Source of the DNA: JAVVUJ01 sp964461765
GTDB taxonomy: Bacteria; Bacillota; Clostridia; Peptostreptococcales; Anaerovoracaceae
Direction of reading: 5' to 3'
Assembly (NCBI GenBank): GCA_964461765.1
Contig: CAYWVS010000002.1
Location: 13,684 to 77,683 of the forward strand
DNA length: 64,000 nt
Shown: positions 8,087-16,250 of the stretch, piece after piece
Layout of the letters: each line of letters begins with the position of its first letter
Position numbering within the stretch: position 1 is the first letter of the stretch
The notes under the pieces: generated by a model
Seen by the model: the letters and a program-made list of their open reading frames with translations, nothing else
Database searches by the model: none
What the model was told of the DNA's origin: nothing
Made by a program: the position numbers and the translations under genes

Positions 8087-9180
8087 TGTACTTCGCCCTC
8101 CCTGATATCCACTCTAAAGCTTTCATCGTATTGTATCTCTTTAAATGTAGCCATATTTGCCATAACACTACAGGCCGATTTTATTAAATGAAAAGCCAAA
8201 GGACATCCTGTGCCTTCGCCCAATCGCATTTCCATATCTAACATAGGCTTCAAACCTATTTCCCGGGCAATAATATCATAAGCAGGTTCCATGGATCTAT
8301 GGGATGCAATTAAAAAATTCCGAATCAATGGGTTTAACCTACATGCAATCAATGCAGACACTGCTGAAATCAATCCATCTACTACGATGGGAACCCTATA
8401 GTAAGCAGCACCAATATAGCACCCTACCAAACCGGCAATATCCAAGCCACCCACCTTTGCCAACACATCTATAGGATCTTCCTTCTTAGGTCCATTGTGG
8501 TTAATTGCTTCTGTTAGTACTTCCTTTTTTCTCTTAAGGGCCTCATCAGTCAAGCCACCGCCTTTTCCGATAGCTTCCTCGGCAGATGCACCTGTCATTA
8601 CCATGGCTATGGCTCCCGAAGAACTGGTATTGCCAATACCCATTTCACCCGTTCCCAATAAGTCACACTGCTTTTCTTTTACCAAGTGCCAAACGTGTTT
8701 AATACCAACCTGAATGGCTTTCTCAGCCTCTTCCCGAGACATGGCTGCACCTTTCGCAAAATTATGAGTCCCATACATGACTTTATCAGAAAAAATCCCC
8801 GGTATCTTCACATCCCGCATGATGCCTACATCTACAATATGAAGATCGGAACCTTCATGGGAGGATAAAACCCCGATTCCTGTAATTCCCTTGGTCATAT
8901 TCACCGTTTGTAAATAGGTTATATCTTGAGGCGAACCGGAAACTCCCTCTCCGCAAATTCCATTATCAGCCGCCATGATAATGGTTACGGGATTATGGAT
9001 TTGGTTGATCACCTTTCCTGTAATACCTGCCAATTGAACACTGATTTTTTCCAACTTTCCAAAGCTTCCCAAAGGCTTTATCATTTCATCCATTCTGGCC
9101 TGTGCTTCCCCCATGGGTTCCTTGTAAAGAGGTTGAATTTCCTGTAAAATTTTCTTATAATCAAAGGTTGAATTGTCCAT
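8083..9180 (-). CDS. cobT: Nicotinate-nucleotide-dimethylbenzimidazole phosphoribosyltransferase
   Basis: 365 residues. Conserved stretches include IKPLGSFGKLE near the N terminus, MAADNGICGEGVS, GEMGIGNTSS and RLGEGTGCPLAF; the last holds the catalytic Glu at about residue 322 (Glu317 in the Salmonella enzyme). CobT activates a lower-ligand base with nicotinate mononucleotide to give alpha-ribazole phosphate. It is the first gene of the cobT-U-S operon, with GGAG nine bases before the ATG. I looked for a cobalamin riboswitch in the 240 bases upstream and saw none of its conserved boxes. Which benzimidazole or other base is used cannot be told from sequence alone. Confidence 0.96.
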   Translation of the reverse strand: MDNSTFDYKKILQEIQPLYKEPMGEAQARMDEMIKPLGSFGKLEKISVQLAGITGKVINQIHNPVTIIMAADNGICGEGVSGSPQDITYLQTVNMTKGITGIGVLSSHEGSDLHIVDVGIMRDVKIPGIFSDKVMYGTHNFAKGAAMSREEAEKAIQVGIKHVWHLVKEKQCDLLGTGEMGIGNTSSSGAIAMVMTGASAEEAIGKGGGLTDEALKRKKEVLTEAINHNGPKKEDPIDVLAKVGGLDIAGLVGCYIGAAYYRVPIVVDGLISAVSALIACRLNPLIRNFLIASHRSMEPAYDIIAREIGLKPMLDMEMRLGEGTGCPLAFHLIKSACSVMANMATFKEIQYDESFRVDIREGEVQ

Positions 9181-9359
9181 CTTTTGTTCACTCCAAACGG
9201 TTATATCTAATATCTTACTATATCACATTTACTCTTAATCTATCAATATAATCTTTCTTGTTAAAACTTTTAAGCACTATTTTAATCCAAAGTTAGCAAA
9301 CCACATATCCTACATCCTGACATTATCACTTATTAATCACAATTAAAAAATTATTATAA

Positions 9360-9388
9360 TTGATTTTTCTTTTATTTTTTAATATAAT
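9360..9388 (+). promoter_or_regulatory. Sigma-A-type promoter of the metallophosphoesterase gene
   Basis: TTGATT at 9360-9365, a 17-base spacer and TATAAT at 9383-9388, followed by GGAGG at 9411-9415 and the TTG start at 9422. Confidence 0.75.
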
Positions 9389-9421
9389 AGTACAATATTT
9401 ATAAAAATTAGGAGGCTTTTC

Positions 9422-10276
9422 TTGTTTAAATTCATTAAAGGATTTTTTAAATTCTTGTTTACAATCCTTCTATTAATCACTCTCATTTACAGTTACTCAA
9501 AATACTTGGAACCTAATATGTTAAATGTCAAAGAAATACAATTAGACCCATCACCCTATTCTCTAAACGATGAAGAAATTACCATTGCAGTATTTTCGGA
9601 TACTCATTTTGGATACAATTACGATATAGATGATTTCAATAAGGTGGTTGATAAGATTAATGAAAAGAATCCCCATATTGTTGTATTTTCGGGGGACTTG
9701 ATCGACAGCTTTAATCATTATCAGGGAAGCTTGGAGAGCATTTCAAAAGCCCTATCCCGTTTGGAAAGCACTTACGGTAAATTTGCAGTTTTCGGAAACC
9801 ACGACTATGGCGGTGGAGCTGAAAGGCAATACGCCTCCATTATGGAGAATGGAGATTTCTTAGTTTTAAAAAACGAATATTATTCGATAGAACCCATGGG
9901 AATTGCCATCATAGGTATAGATGACTATCTGATCGGATATGGGAGGGCTGACATCGCCTCTTGGGCACGACCGGACTTTTATAACATTGCTATTTCTCAT
10001 GCACCGGATGTGGTGGATGAAGTTTTGGATTACAACATTGACCTTATGGTATCGGGGCACACCCACGGCAGGCAGATCAACCTTCCTCCCCTGGAGTCCT
10101 ACATACTGCCTCCCATGGGAAAAAAATACCCCAAAGGCATGTATACCTTTGGGAATCATCGAAACACACTTCTATATGTAAATTCGGGCTTAGGCACAAC
10201 ACAACTGCCCTTAAGATTTTTATCCCCTCCCGAATTAACCTTTATTACACTTCCTGCTTCTCTGCTTCATAATTAA
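9422..10276 (+). CDS. Membrane-anchored calcineurin-like metallophosphoesterase (YkuE/YaeI type)
   Basis: 284 residues from a TTG start that sits six bases after GGAGG; no ATG fits better. An N-terminal hydrophobic segment (residues about 8-25) anchors or exports it. The metallophosphoesterase motifs appear in order: FSDTHFG (Asp60, His62), FSGDLID (Asp92), FGNHDYGGG (Asn126, His127), ISHAPD (His193) and SGHTHGRQI (His213, His215). These ligate a dinuclear metal centre. YkuE/YaeI relatives act on lipid-linked or phospholipid phosphates at the membrane, so a UDP-diacylglucosamine- or phospholipid-type substrate is possible but not shown. Its 3' end overlaps the convergent transporter gene by 32 bases. 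Confidence 0.88.
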   Translation: MFKFIKGFFKFLFTILLLITLIYSYSKYLEPNMLNVKEIQLDPSPYSLNDEEITIAVFSDTHFGYNYDIDDFNKVVDKINEKNPHIVVFSGDLIDSFNHYQGSLESISKALSRLESTYGKFAVFGNHDYGGGAERQYASIMENGDFLVLKNEYYSIEPMGIAIIGIDDYLIGYGRADIASWARPDFYNIAISHAPDVVDEVLDYNIDLMVSGHTHGRQINLPPLESYILPPMGKKYPKGMYTFGNHRNTLLYVNSGLGTTQLPLRFLSPPELTFITLPASLLHN

Positions 10277-11261
10277 CATCGCAGGTATTCATTAAGAAGA
10301 TGAAGATTGGGACACCTATGAGCAATCCCCAAACACCTAGGTAGTGTTCTCCCACCAATAAGATGATAAATACAAAGCAAACCGGCAGCTCTGTCTTACT
10401 GGACATGAGTTTTGGGTTCAGAATATACGCCTCTATGGTATGAATAAACAGAATCATGACCAAAACCGCCACTACCTTGCTGATTCCCCCTACATTAAAA
10501 GCGATAATACACAGTGGAATCAGAGACATGATTACCCCTGCCACAGGGATTAGCCCAAAGATAAAAATCATAACACCTAGTCCTGCAATTTGAGGAAATC
10601 CCAAAATAGCCAACATGATCATAGACAGGATGCAATTGATAAATGCAATGGTAACCTGCACCTTCATAACCTTTCCGAAGGTTCGTGCAAAGTTTCCACC
10701 AAAGGTAATCAAATACTCGTAGATGGAAGAAATTTTGCTTTTACTTAAGTTCACACCAAAATTTTGTATTTTATGTTGTTCTAATAGAATAAAGAAGCTA
10801 AGCAACATTGATAAAAAGAAGTTTAAGCCAAAGCCTCCAACCTTTGTGGCACCATTTGCTATGAAGCCCCCTGCATCAGCTATGTATTTATTGTAGTCGA
10901 TATAAGGGAGAAATTCTGCCAACCTTGGGTCAATAGCACTCCTAAATTCGTTTATATTAAAGGATTTTAACATTTCTCCCAGAGCCAACACTTGGGTTGC
11001 CAACTTTGGGTAAACCGACAGAACCAACAAGGTGATGGTTAGAACTACAACTACATATAAAACAGCTAAGATTAACCCGTTTGGAACATGAATAGGTAAA
11101 TGAACCAAAAGTTTTTTTTGAATTAAACTTAGTAAGTTATAAAAAATAAATGTTATGACAAAAGTGAGCAAAGCAATATCTAGCATATACCAAATTGTAA
11201 TCAGTAAAAGCCCTATGATGATCATGGATATAATTTTATCCTTTTGAGTTATAATTCCCAT
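10245..11261 (-). CDS. AI-2E-family (PerM/YtvI-like) transporter
   Basis: 338 residues from the ATG at 11261; the open frame further upstream is out-of-frame reading of the preceding gene. About seven to eight hydrophobic segments: an N-terminal pair, a long central soluble stretch (residues about 100-150), then a C-terminal cluster with ILGFPQIAGLGVMIFIFGLIPVAG, a pattern typical of the AI-2E transporter family. Members move small solutes or ions (autoinducer-2 export, Na+/H+ exchange in some). The substrate is unknown here. The start codon overlaps the upstream stop as TAATG, so translation is coupled to the DUF308 protein. The 3' end overlaps the convergent phosphoesterase by 32 bases. Confidence 0.85.
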   Translation of the reverse strand: MGIITQKDKIISMIIIGLLLITIWYMLDIALLTFVITFIFYNLLSLIQKKLLVHLPIHVPNGLILAVLYVVVVLTITLLVLSVYPKLATQVLALGEMLKSFNINEFRSAIDPRLAEFLPYIDYNKYIADAGGFIANGATKVGGFGLNFFLSMLLSFFILLEQHKIQNFGVNLSKSKISSIYEYLITFGGNFARTFGKVMKVQVTIAFINCILSMIMLAILGFPQIAGLGVMIFIFGLIPVAGVIMSLIPLCIIAFNVGGISKVVAVLVMILFIHTIEAYILNPKLMSSKTELPVCFVFIILLVGEHYLGVWGLLIGVPIFIFLMNTCDVNYEAEKQEV

Positions 11262-11782
11262 TATCGCTTCTTTCCTTGAATTTGAAAACTTAGCACAATT
11301 ACATTCATGCCTTGTATCATGAAGAATACACCTACTAAAATGACGATGGCAATTCCGGCTAAAATAGGATTGTAGAAGGCATACACTCCTGCCAAAATTC
11401 CCAAAACACCCAGAGCAAACATCCAACCCCAGCCCTTATCATCTTCCGTTGCCCTTTTCTGCAAGGCCATCATGATTCTCATTATACTAGTGAAGAGAAT
11501 CCACATCCCAAAAAATACTGGAATCATGGCATCGGATATCAGCTGGTTTGATAAAACGATTACCCCTAAGATTGCTGTCAAAGCACCATCTGCAACGATC
11601 CATCCACCTCTTTCACCTTGCTTTTCCATTGTCATATAGACAACAATGTGGCTAAATCCGGAGATGAGCATCATAATTCCTATAATAAATGCTAAAGATA
11701 AAAATAAGGCTCCCGGATTCGCTAGGCACCATACTCCCGTCAGCATTAGCAAAACACCTACAACGATTGTGACAATTTTCAT
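11261..11782 (-). CDS. HdeD/DUF308-family membrane protein
   Basis: 173 residues forming about six transmembrane helices in three similar pairs (for example VGVLLMLTGVWCLANPGALFLSLAFIIGIMMLISG and ALGVLGILAGVYAFYNPILAG, each with a short G-x-NP turn). That is the repeat pattern of HdeD/DUF308 proteins. HdeD of E. coli is linked to acid resistance; most relatives have no known role. AAGGA precedes the ATG by seven bases. A strong promoter lies at 11837-11865 and the gene is coupled to the AI-2E-family transporter. Confidence 0.82.
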   Translation of the reverse strand: MKIVTIVVGVLLMLTGVWCLANPGALFLSLAFIIGIMMLISGFSHIVVYMTMEKQGERGGWIVADGALTAILGVIVLSNQLISDAMIPVFFGMWILFTSIMRIMMALQKRATEDDKGWGWMFALGVLGILAGVYAFYNPILAGIAIVILVGVFFMIQGMNVIVLSFQIQGKKR

Positions 11783-11836
11783 TTACGTATCCTTTCCATA
11801 TTGTATCGGCTCTGGTACAAGCCATTTTATGATTTA

Positions 11837-11865
11837 ATTATATTGGTAAAAAAGCCATTAGTCAA
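11837..11865 (-). promoter_or_regulatory. Sigma-A-type promoter for the DUF308 / AI-2E pair
   Basis: On the minus strand TTGACT (11865-11860), 17-base spacer, TATAAT (11842-11837). It is close to consensus and about 55 bases before the DUF308 start. Confidence 0.8.
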
Positions 11866-11891
11866 CAATAAAATACCATATGCAGGGAGGG

Positions 11892-11908
11892 GTATAATAC
11901 CTCTCAAG
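11892..11908 (-). terminator. Possible weak terminator hairpin after the ABC transporter operon
   Basis: AGGGGTAT-A-ATACCTCT is an inverted repeat 28 bases past the ATPase gene stop. It has no T-run, so termination is uncertain. It could instead be an operator just upstream of the promoter at 11837-11865. Confidence 0.35.
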
Positions 11909-11936
11909 GAGATCATCTAAGTAGCTACTTTAATTT

Positions 11937-12566
11937 TTATTGTTCACTGATGAATTGCCACTTTACCGGAGTTCCGTAAAATTCAATCACTCTATGGGAG
12001 ATTTGAGTTGCCTCTTGCAGATTGTGGGTCACCAAAACAACTGTGTTTCCATATTTTCTCCAATTCTCACCGAGCCTTTCAATGACTCTTTGGTGCAGTT
12101 TATGATCCAACCCTTTAAAGGGTTCGTCCATGAGAAGAAGTTGTCCACGCTTTAATTTAGTATAGCAAAGGGCTCTGGCGATAGCGATTCTTCGCTGCAT
12201 GCCTCCGCTCATTTCTGAAATAGACATTTTCCTAGAATGAGTAATTTCCAAAAGCTCCAATACCTCCCCCATTATTTCCTCCGTCTTTTTAGATTGGTTT
12301 AACACCAATCGTATATTTTCCTCACCATTGAGCCAGGGTAGCAATCGATCTTCTTGAAAAACATAGGAAAAGGAGTTTTTATCCATGCCCCTTACGGAAC
12401 CGCTTTTGTACTGTACAAGACCTGCTAAAATCTTTAAGAACGTACTTTTGCCACAGCCGGAAGCACCTACTATAGAGGTTATTTCATGTGTGGCAAGAGA
12501 AATGCTAAAATCTTTAAAAATCATAGATTTTCCATAACCTTGGTTTAGGTTTTTAACTTCTATCAT
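11937..12566 (-). CDS. ABC transporter ATP-binding protein (nitrate/sulfonate/taurine-like)
   Basis: 209 residues. Walker A GASGCGKST at 34-42, Q-loop Gln71 in FQEDRLLPW, signature MSGGMQRR at 119-126, Walker B LLLMDEP at 143-149, and the H-loop His in VVLVTHNLQEA. This is the compact subunit type found in SsuB/TauB/ThiZ importers. It hydrolyses ATP on the cytoplasmic face to drive uptake. It overlaps the permease gene by 14 bases and follows a substrate-binding lipoprotein gene, making a complete three-gene importer. The transported compound is not evident. Confidence 0.92.
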   Translation of the reverse strand: MIEVKNLNQGYGKSMIFKDFSISLATHEITSIVGASGCGKSTFLKILAGLVQYKSGSVRGMDKNSFSYVFQEDRLLPWLNGEENIRLVLNQSKKTEEIMGEVLELLEITHSRKMSISEMSGGMQRRIAIARALCYTKLKRGQLLLMDEPFKGLDHKLHQRVIERLGENWRKYGNTVVLVTHNLQEATQISHRVIEFYGTPVKWQFISEQ

Positions 12567-13338
12567 TGATATACCTCATGGTGATTTTCTGAATCCTATC
12601 AATAATGAAAAACCTAATTATTTTTTCAAATAGGAAACTTAAAATAAAAATTGCAACAATCCAAGCGAATAATTCCTCAGTATTCAAATAAATCTTTGAT
12701 TCTAAAAGTTGATATCCTAAAGAAAACCTTGGGCTACATAAAACCTCTGCTGCTACTACGGTTTTCCAAGATAATCCACAAACAAGCTTCAATGCGGCAT
12801 GAAAATATGATACTACTCCCGGAAGATAAATATAGAGTATTTGTTTTTTTAGGGATACCTGATAAACCCGAGCCATTTCCAAATATTCTTTATTTAATCC
12901 ATCCAAGCCTTCCAGTATATTGGTATATACCACGGGAAAGCACATAAGAAAACACACGAAGATAGGGACATTAGCAGCTTTAACCCAAAGCAACATAAAG
13001 ATAATTACCGCCATCACAGGAATGGTTTTTAATGCATTCACAAAAGGCCTCAGGAATTCTCTTAAGGCTAAAATAAAATAGGATCCTATAGCCATCAGGT
13101 TTCCCAAGAACAGTGATATAAAAATTCCCATAAGCACCCGGTACAGGGTGGCCAATACATTGACGTAAAATCCACCTGTTCCCATCAATCGGATCAAAGA
13201 TCGAAAAGAATCCAAAGGTGAAGGCAACAAAAGGCTGTTGTTCAGCCATTTGCTGAGGATAGTCCAAAGAAATATCCATAGGAAAATATTTAATATGTAT
13301 GTAAGATACTTATTTGAATTCATAGTAAAATTTTTCAC
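12553..13338 (-). CDS. ABC transporter permease (SsuC/TauC-like)
   Basis: 261 residues with about six transmembrane helices. The EYLEMARVYQVSLKKQILYIYLPGVVSYFHAALKL segment is the EAA loop that contacts the ATPase. It resembles permeases of the sulfonate/nitrate/pyrimidine-precursor importers. The start is probably GTG at 13338, seven bases after GGGGGAAGG; an ATG at 13323 is the alternative. It overlaps the substrate-binding gene by 29 bases and the ATPase gene by 14, so the three are cotranslated. Confidence 0.9.
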   Translation of the reverse strand: MKNFTMNSNKYLTYILNIFLWIFLWTILSKWLNNSLLLPSPLDSFRSLIRLMGTGGFYVNVLATLYRVLMGIFISLFLGNLMAIGSYFILALREFLRPFVNALKTIPVMAVIIFMLLWVKAANVPIFVCFLMCFPVVYTNILEGLDGLNKEYLEMARVYQVSLKKQILYIYLPGVVSYFHAALKLVCGLSWKTVVAAEVLCSPRFSLGYQLLESKIYLNTEELFAWIVAIFILSFLFEKIIRFFIIDRIQKITMRYINDRS

Positions 13339-14281
13339 CCGGTAGCCTTCCCCCTATGGATTTGGGGTCAAAAGAATTCAAAATACCATAAAAACTCTCA
13401 AGCTCCTCAGCTCCATTTGCGCCAGTTAAAAATACGATATTACATTTTGGAATTGCTTTTTCCACAATCACTTTATCAGAAAGAATTTCAAAGTTTACAA
13501 TTAATTCAGAAGCTTCCCTAGGATGATTATTTACTTTATTTACAGAATCAGAGTAAGAAATCATGAATTCCTCTGCCGCCCCCGGATTGCTCTCCACAAA
13601 GCTCCTTTGGGCAATTACAGCACCCATGGGTAAGGATCTTCCCTCCATGTTTTCCCACTCAGAGTTTAAGTCAAATGCAACTGACAGGGTATCTTTTTTC
13701 TGGGTGGCCACAGTGACAAAAGGCTCCGGCAATAGTGCAACTGCATCCTTTTCTGTCATTAACGCAGTCATTACATCTGTATGGTTTGCCATCCATTTAA
13801 CATCCAAATCCTGATCCATTTTTATATTATATTGACTTAATATGTACTGTAAAATGTATTCCGGGACGCTTCCCTTGCCGGAAGCATAGATTTCTTTACC
13901 TTTTAAATCTTCCAGATTGTTTAGGCTTGTCCCATTTTCCACCAGATATAAAACTCCCAATGTGTTAACTCCTAGACAAACCACCTCTCCTTGAGTTTTT
14001 TCGTATATAATGGCGGCCAAATTTGATGGAACAGTTGCTATATCCACCTCTCCTGTAATAACCTTAGACACTATTTCATCGGGGTTTTGATATAGATTGA
14101 CGGCATAACGATCAGACTCTTCCATCAGATAGACCATTCCCATTCCTGTTGGACCCTTCAACGCGGCAATTGCAATAGGTTCCCCGGCTTTGATGCTTTG
14201 CTCTTGACCACATCCTGTAGCCGACAAAACCATCAGGGTTAAAACTAAAAGGAATAAAACGATTTTTTTATAAGTTTTCAT
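13310..14281 (-). CDS. ABC transporter substrate-binding lipoprotein
   Basis: 323 residues. A lysine-containing N terminus, a hydrophobic run and the lipobox SATGC with Cys24 predict a lipid-anchored protein on the outer face of the membrane. The mature protein begins with IAIAALKGPTGMGMVYLME and continues with VDIATVPSNLAAIIYEKT and KEIYASGKGSVPEYILQYIL, the two-lobed pattern of NMT1/SsuA-like periplasmic-type binding proteins. These bind thiamine precursors, sulfonates, nitrate and similar. The ligand is unknown. It is the first gene of the importer operon and is divergent from the Usp-like gene. Confidence 0.87.
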   Translation of the reverse strand: MKTYKKIVLFLLVLTLMVLSATGCGQEQSIKAGEPIAIAALKGPTGMGMVYLMEESDRYAVNLYQNPDEIVSKVITGEVDIATVPSNLAAIIYEKTQGEVVCLGVNTLGVLYLVENGTSLNNLEDLKGKEIYASGKGSVPEYILQYILSQYNIKMDQDLDVKWMANHTDVMTALMTEKDAVALLPEPFVTVATQKKDTLSVAFDLNSEWENMEGRSLPMGAVIAQRSFVESNPGAAEEFMISYSDSVNKVNNHPREASELIVNFEILSDKVIVEKAIPKCNIVFLTGANGAEELESFYGILNSFDPKSIGGRLPGEKFYYEFK

Positions 14282-14336
14282 AACTATAGCCTTTCTTTTA
14301 CATTTTCTACTGGTAAGTATACTTCAATTGATGTAT

Positions 14337-14353
14337 AATGTATATTGTACATT
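14337..14353. promoter_or_regulatory. Short inverted repeat in the divergent ABC/Usp intergenic region
   Basis: AATGTA-TATTG-TACATT. It overlaps the likely promoter area (TATAAT at 14334-14339) of the Usp-like gene and lies about 55 bases before the ABC operon start. It is a candidate operator, with no regulator gene adjacent. Confidence 0.4.
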
Positions 14354-14378
14354 AACTTAAAATAATAAGGTGATATAA

Positions 14379-14765
14379 ATGAAGAATATAATGGTATGTG
14401 TAACCCAACAAAAAACTTGCGAAAGGTTAATTCAGTTTGGTCATCAACTTTTAAATGAAAATAAAGAGACGGAACCAGGAGAATTATTTATCATTCATGT
14501 AGCTCACTATCAATTTAACTTTCTCGGTAATAATAAAGAAAGTGTAGCTTTGGAGTATTTATATGAAAAAGCTTTAGAATTTGGTGCTAATCTGACGGTG
14601 GTGCGATCCAACGATGTAATCTCCACTTTAGCTGATTTAATTCATAAAAATAAAATCACCCATGTGGTGGCCGGAGCCTCAGGTGATGCACAAAGCAACT
14701 CAAATATGATGACCAAGCTACAGGATTCCATTTCGCAATCCGTGGAGCTGATCATCGTACCTTAA
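14379..14765 (+). CDS. Small universal-stress-protein-like (KdpD-type Usp) protein
   Basis: 128 residues with an AAGGTGAT ribosome site. MKNIMVCVTQQKTCERLIQFG at the N terminus and ITHVVAGASGDAQSN plus SVELIIVP at the C terminus match the Usp fold as found in the KdpD sensor, with a GxSG-like nucleotide loop partly conserved as GASGDA. It stands alone, with no kinase domain. The stop codon abuts that of the convergent pyk gene with no gap. Function unknown; ATP or c-di-AMP binding is a family-level guess. Confidence 0.65.
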   Translation: MKNIMVCVTQQKTCERLIQFGHQLLNENKETEPGELFIIHVAHYQFNFLGNNKESVALEYLYEKALEFGANLTVVRSNDVISTLADLIHKNKITHVVAGASGDAQSNSNMMTKLQDSISQSVELIIVP

Positions 14766-16220
14766 TTATATATCCTTACCTACTATGTGAATACTCATCC
14801 TATTTGTTTTTCCTTCCACCCCTACCGGTAACCCGGCTGTAATGACAATGATGTCACCGTTATGAAAGAAGCTATGGTCGAGACCCTTTTTCGCTGTAGC
14901 TTTAAAAAGTTCATCTGCAGATTCTTTTGCCTCTATTACCATGGGATACACTCCCCAAATTAAGGATAATCGTCTGGCCATTCTTTCAGACATGGTAAAA
15001 GCTATAATCGGTGCTTTAGGTCTAAATTTAGATACTACAGATGCCGTATATCCTGAAGAAGTGGGTGTTAAAATGGCTTTGGCTTTTAGCCCATATGCAC
15101 TGGTGCAGGTTGCATACCCTATGGCATTGGTAATGCTCTCATTTCTGTCAGGCATCTGCTCAGCCAATAATTTTTCGTAGTCTAAATTGTCCTCAGCAGT
15201 TTCCGCAATCTCCATCATTCTGGTTACGGCTTCCACCGGATATTTTCCTGCTGCCGTTTCACCGGAGAGCATGATGACATCTGTGCCATCAAAGATGGCA
15301 TTTGCCACATCCGCCACTTCCGCCCTTGTAGGTCTTGGATTTCTGATCATAGAATCCATCATTTGAGTAGCAGTTACTACAAATTTACCCAGTTTGTTAC
15401 ATTTTTTTATAATTCTCTTTTGGTAAATAGGAACCTTTTCTGCAGGTATTTCAACGCCTAAATCACCTCGAGCCACCATGATTCCATCAGCGACCTTGAT
15501 AATCTCGTCGATATTATCTACCCCTTCCTTGTTTTCGATTTTAGCTATGATTCGAATATGGGAGGCACCCCTGTCGTTTAAAAGCCAACGCATTTCTTCA
15601 ATATCCGCTGCCTTTCTCACGAAAGAAGCCGCTATAAAATCGATATCCTGAGCGATTCCAAACTCAATATCTGCTTTATCCTTATCTGTAATGGCCGGCA
15701 GCTTAACCTTCACCCCCGGTACATTAACGCTCTTGTAATCCTTTACTTCTCCGCCGTTCTTCACGGTACAAATCAATTCGTTTCCTTTGATTTCTTTTAT
15801 AGTCAATCCTACCAGACCATCATCAATGAGAACCATATCCCCTACGGCTACATCTGAAATGAGTCCTGCATAAGAAATGCTACACCTGTCTTGATTGCCC
15901 ATCACATCTTCCGTAGTCAGGGTAAAGGTTTGCCCTTCGTTTAAACAAACTATTCCTCCCTCAAATTTTCCGGTTCTGATTTCCGGCCCCTTTGTATCTA
16001 ATATGATGGAGACGGGTATTCCCAACTTTTCTCTGACTTCCTTAACAAGATTCATTTTCTTCTCATGCTCTTCGTGAGTGCCGTGGGAAAAATTAAATCT
16101 TGCACCATTCATACCGGCTTGCATCATTTTCGTCAGAATTTCCTTGTCCTCACTAGCCGGACCAATGGTACAAATAATTTTTGTTTTTTTCAATAAATTC
16201 ACCTGTTTTACATGCTTCAT
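14766..16220 (-). CDS. pyk: Pyruvate kinase
   Basis: 484 residues from the ATG at 16220, preceded by CAGGAGGTAATT. A longer frame from 16241 has no ribosome site. Conserved blocks: KIICTIGPASEDKEIL, GARFNFSHGTHEEH, ILDTKGPEIRTG, the active-site IIAKIENKEGVDNIDEII, VARGDLGVEIP, ATQMMDSMIRNPRPTRAEV and DVIMLSGETAAGKYP. It converts phosphoenolpyruvate and ADP to pyruvate and ATP. The C-terminal allosteric domain is present, but the extra PEP-utiliser-like domain of Bacillus enzymes is absent. It lies after pfkA in the usual glycolytic group, with a phosphate transporter gene in between. Confidence 0.97.
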   Translation of the reverse strand: MKHVKQVNLLKKTKIICTIGPASEDKEILTKMMQAGMNGARFNFSHGTHEEHEKKMNLVKEVREKLGIPVSIILDTKGPEIRTGKFEGGIVCLNEGQTFTLTTEDVMGNQDRCSISYAGLISDVAVGDMVLIDDGLVGLTIKEIKGNELICTVKNGGEVKDYKSVNVPGVKVKLPAITDKDKADIEFGIAQDIDFIAASFVRKAADIEEMRWLLNDRGASHIRIIAKIENKEGVDNIDEIIKVADGIMVARGDLGVEIPAEKVPIYQKRIIKKCNKLGKFVVTATQMMDSMIRNPRPTRAEVADVANAIFDGTDVIMLSGETAAGKYPVEAVTRMMEIAETAEDNLDYEKLLAEQMPDRNESITNAIGYATCTSAYGLKAKAILTPTSSGYTASVVSKFRPKAPIIAFTMSERMARRLSLIWGVYPMVIEAKESADELFKATAKKGLDHSFFHNGDIIVITAGLPVGVEGKTNRMSIHIVGKDI

Positions 16221-16250
16221 AATTACCTCCTGAGAGTTCATTTATTTATT

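Noticed and set aside
9181..9421. Cobalamin riboswitch before cobT
   Set aside because: None of the conserved B12-box or core segments is visible on either strand; the region is plain AT-rich DNA with two divergent starts.
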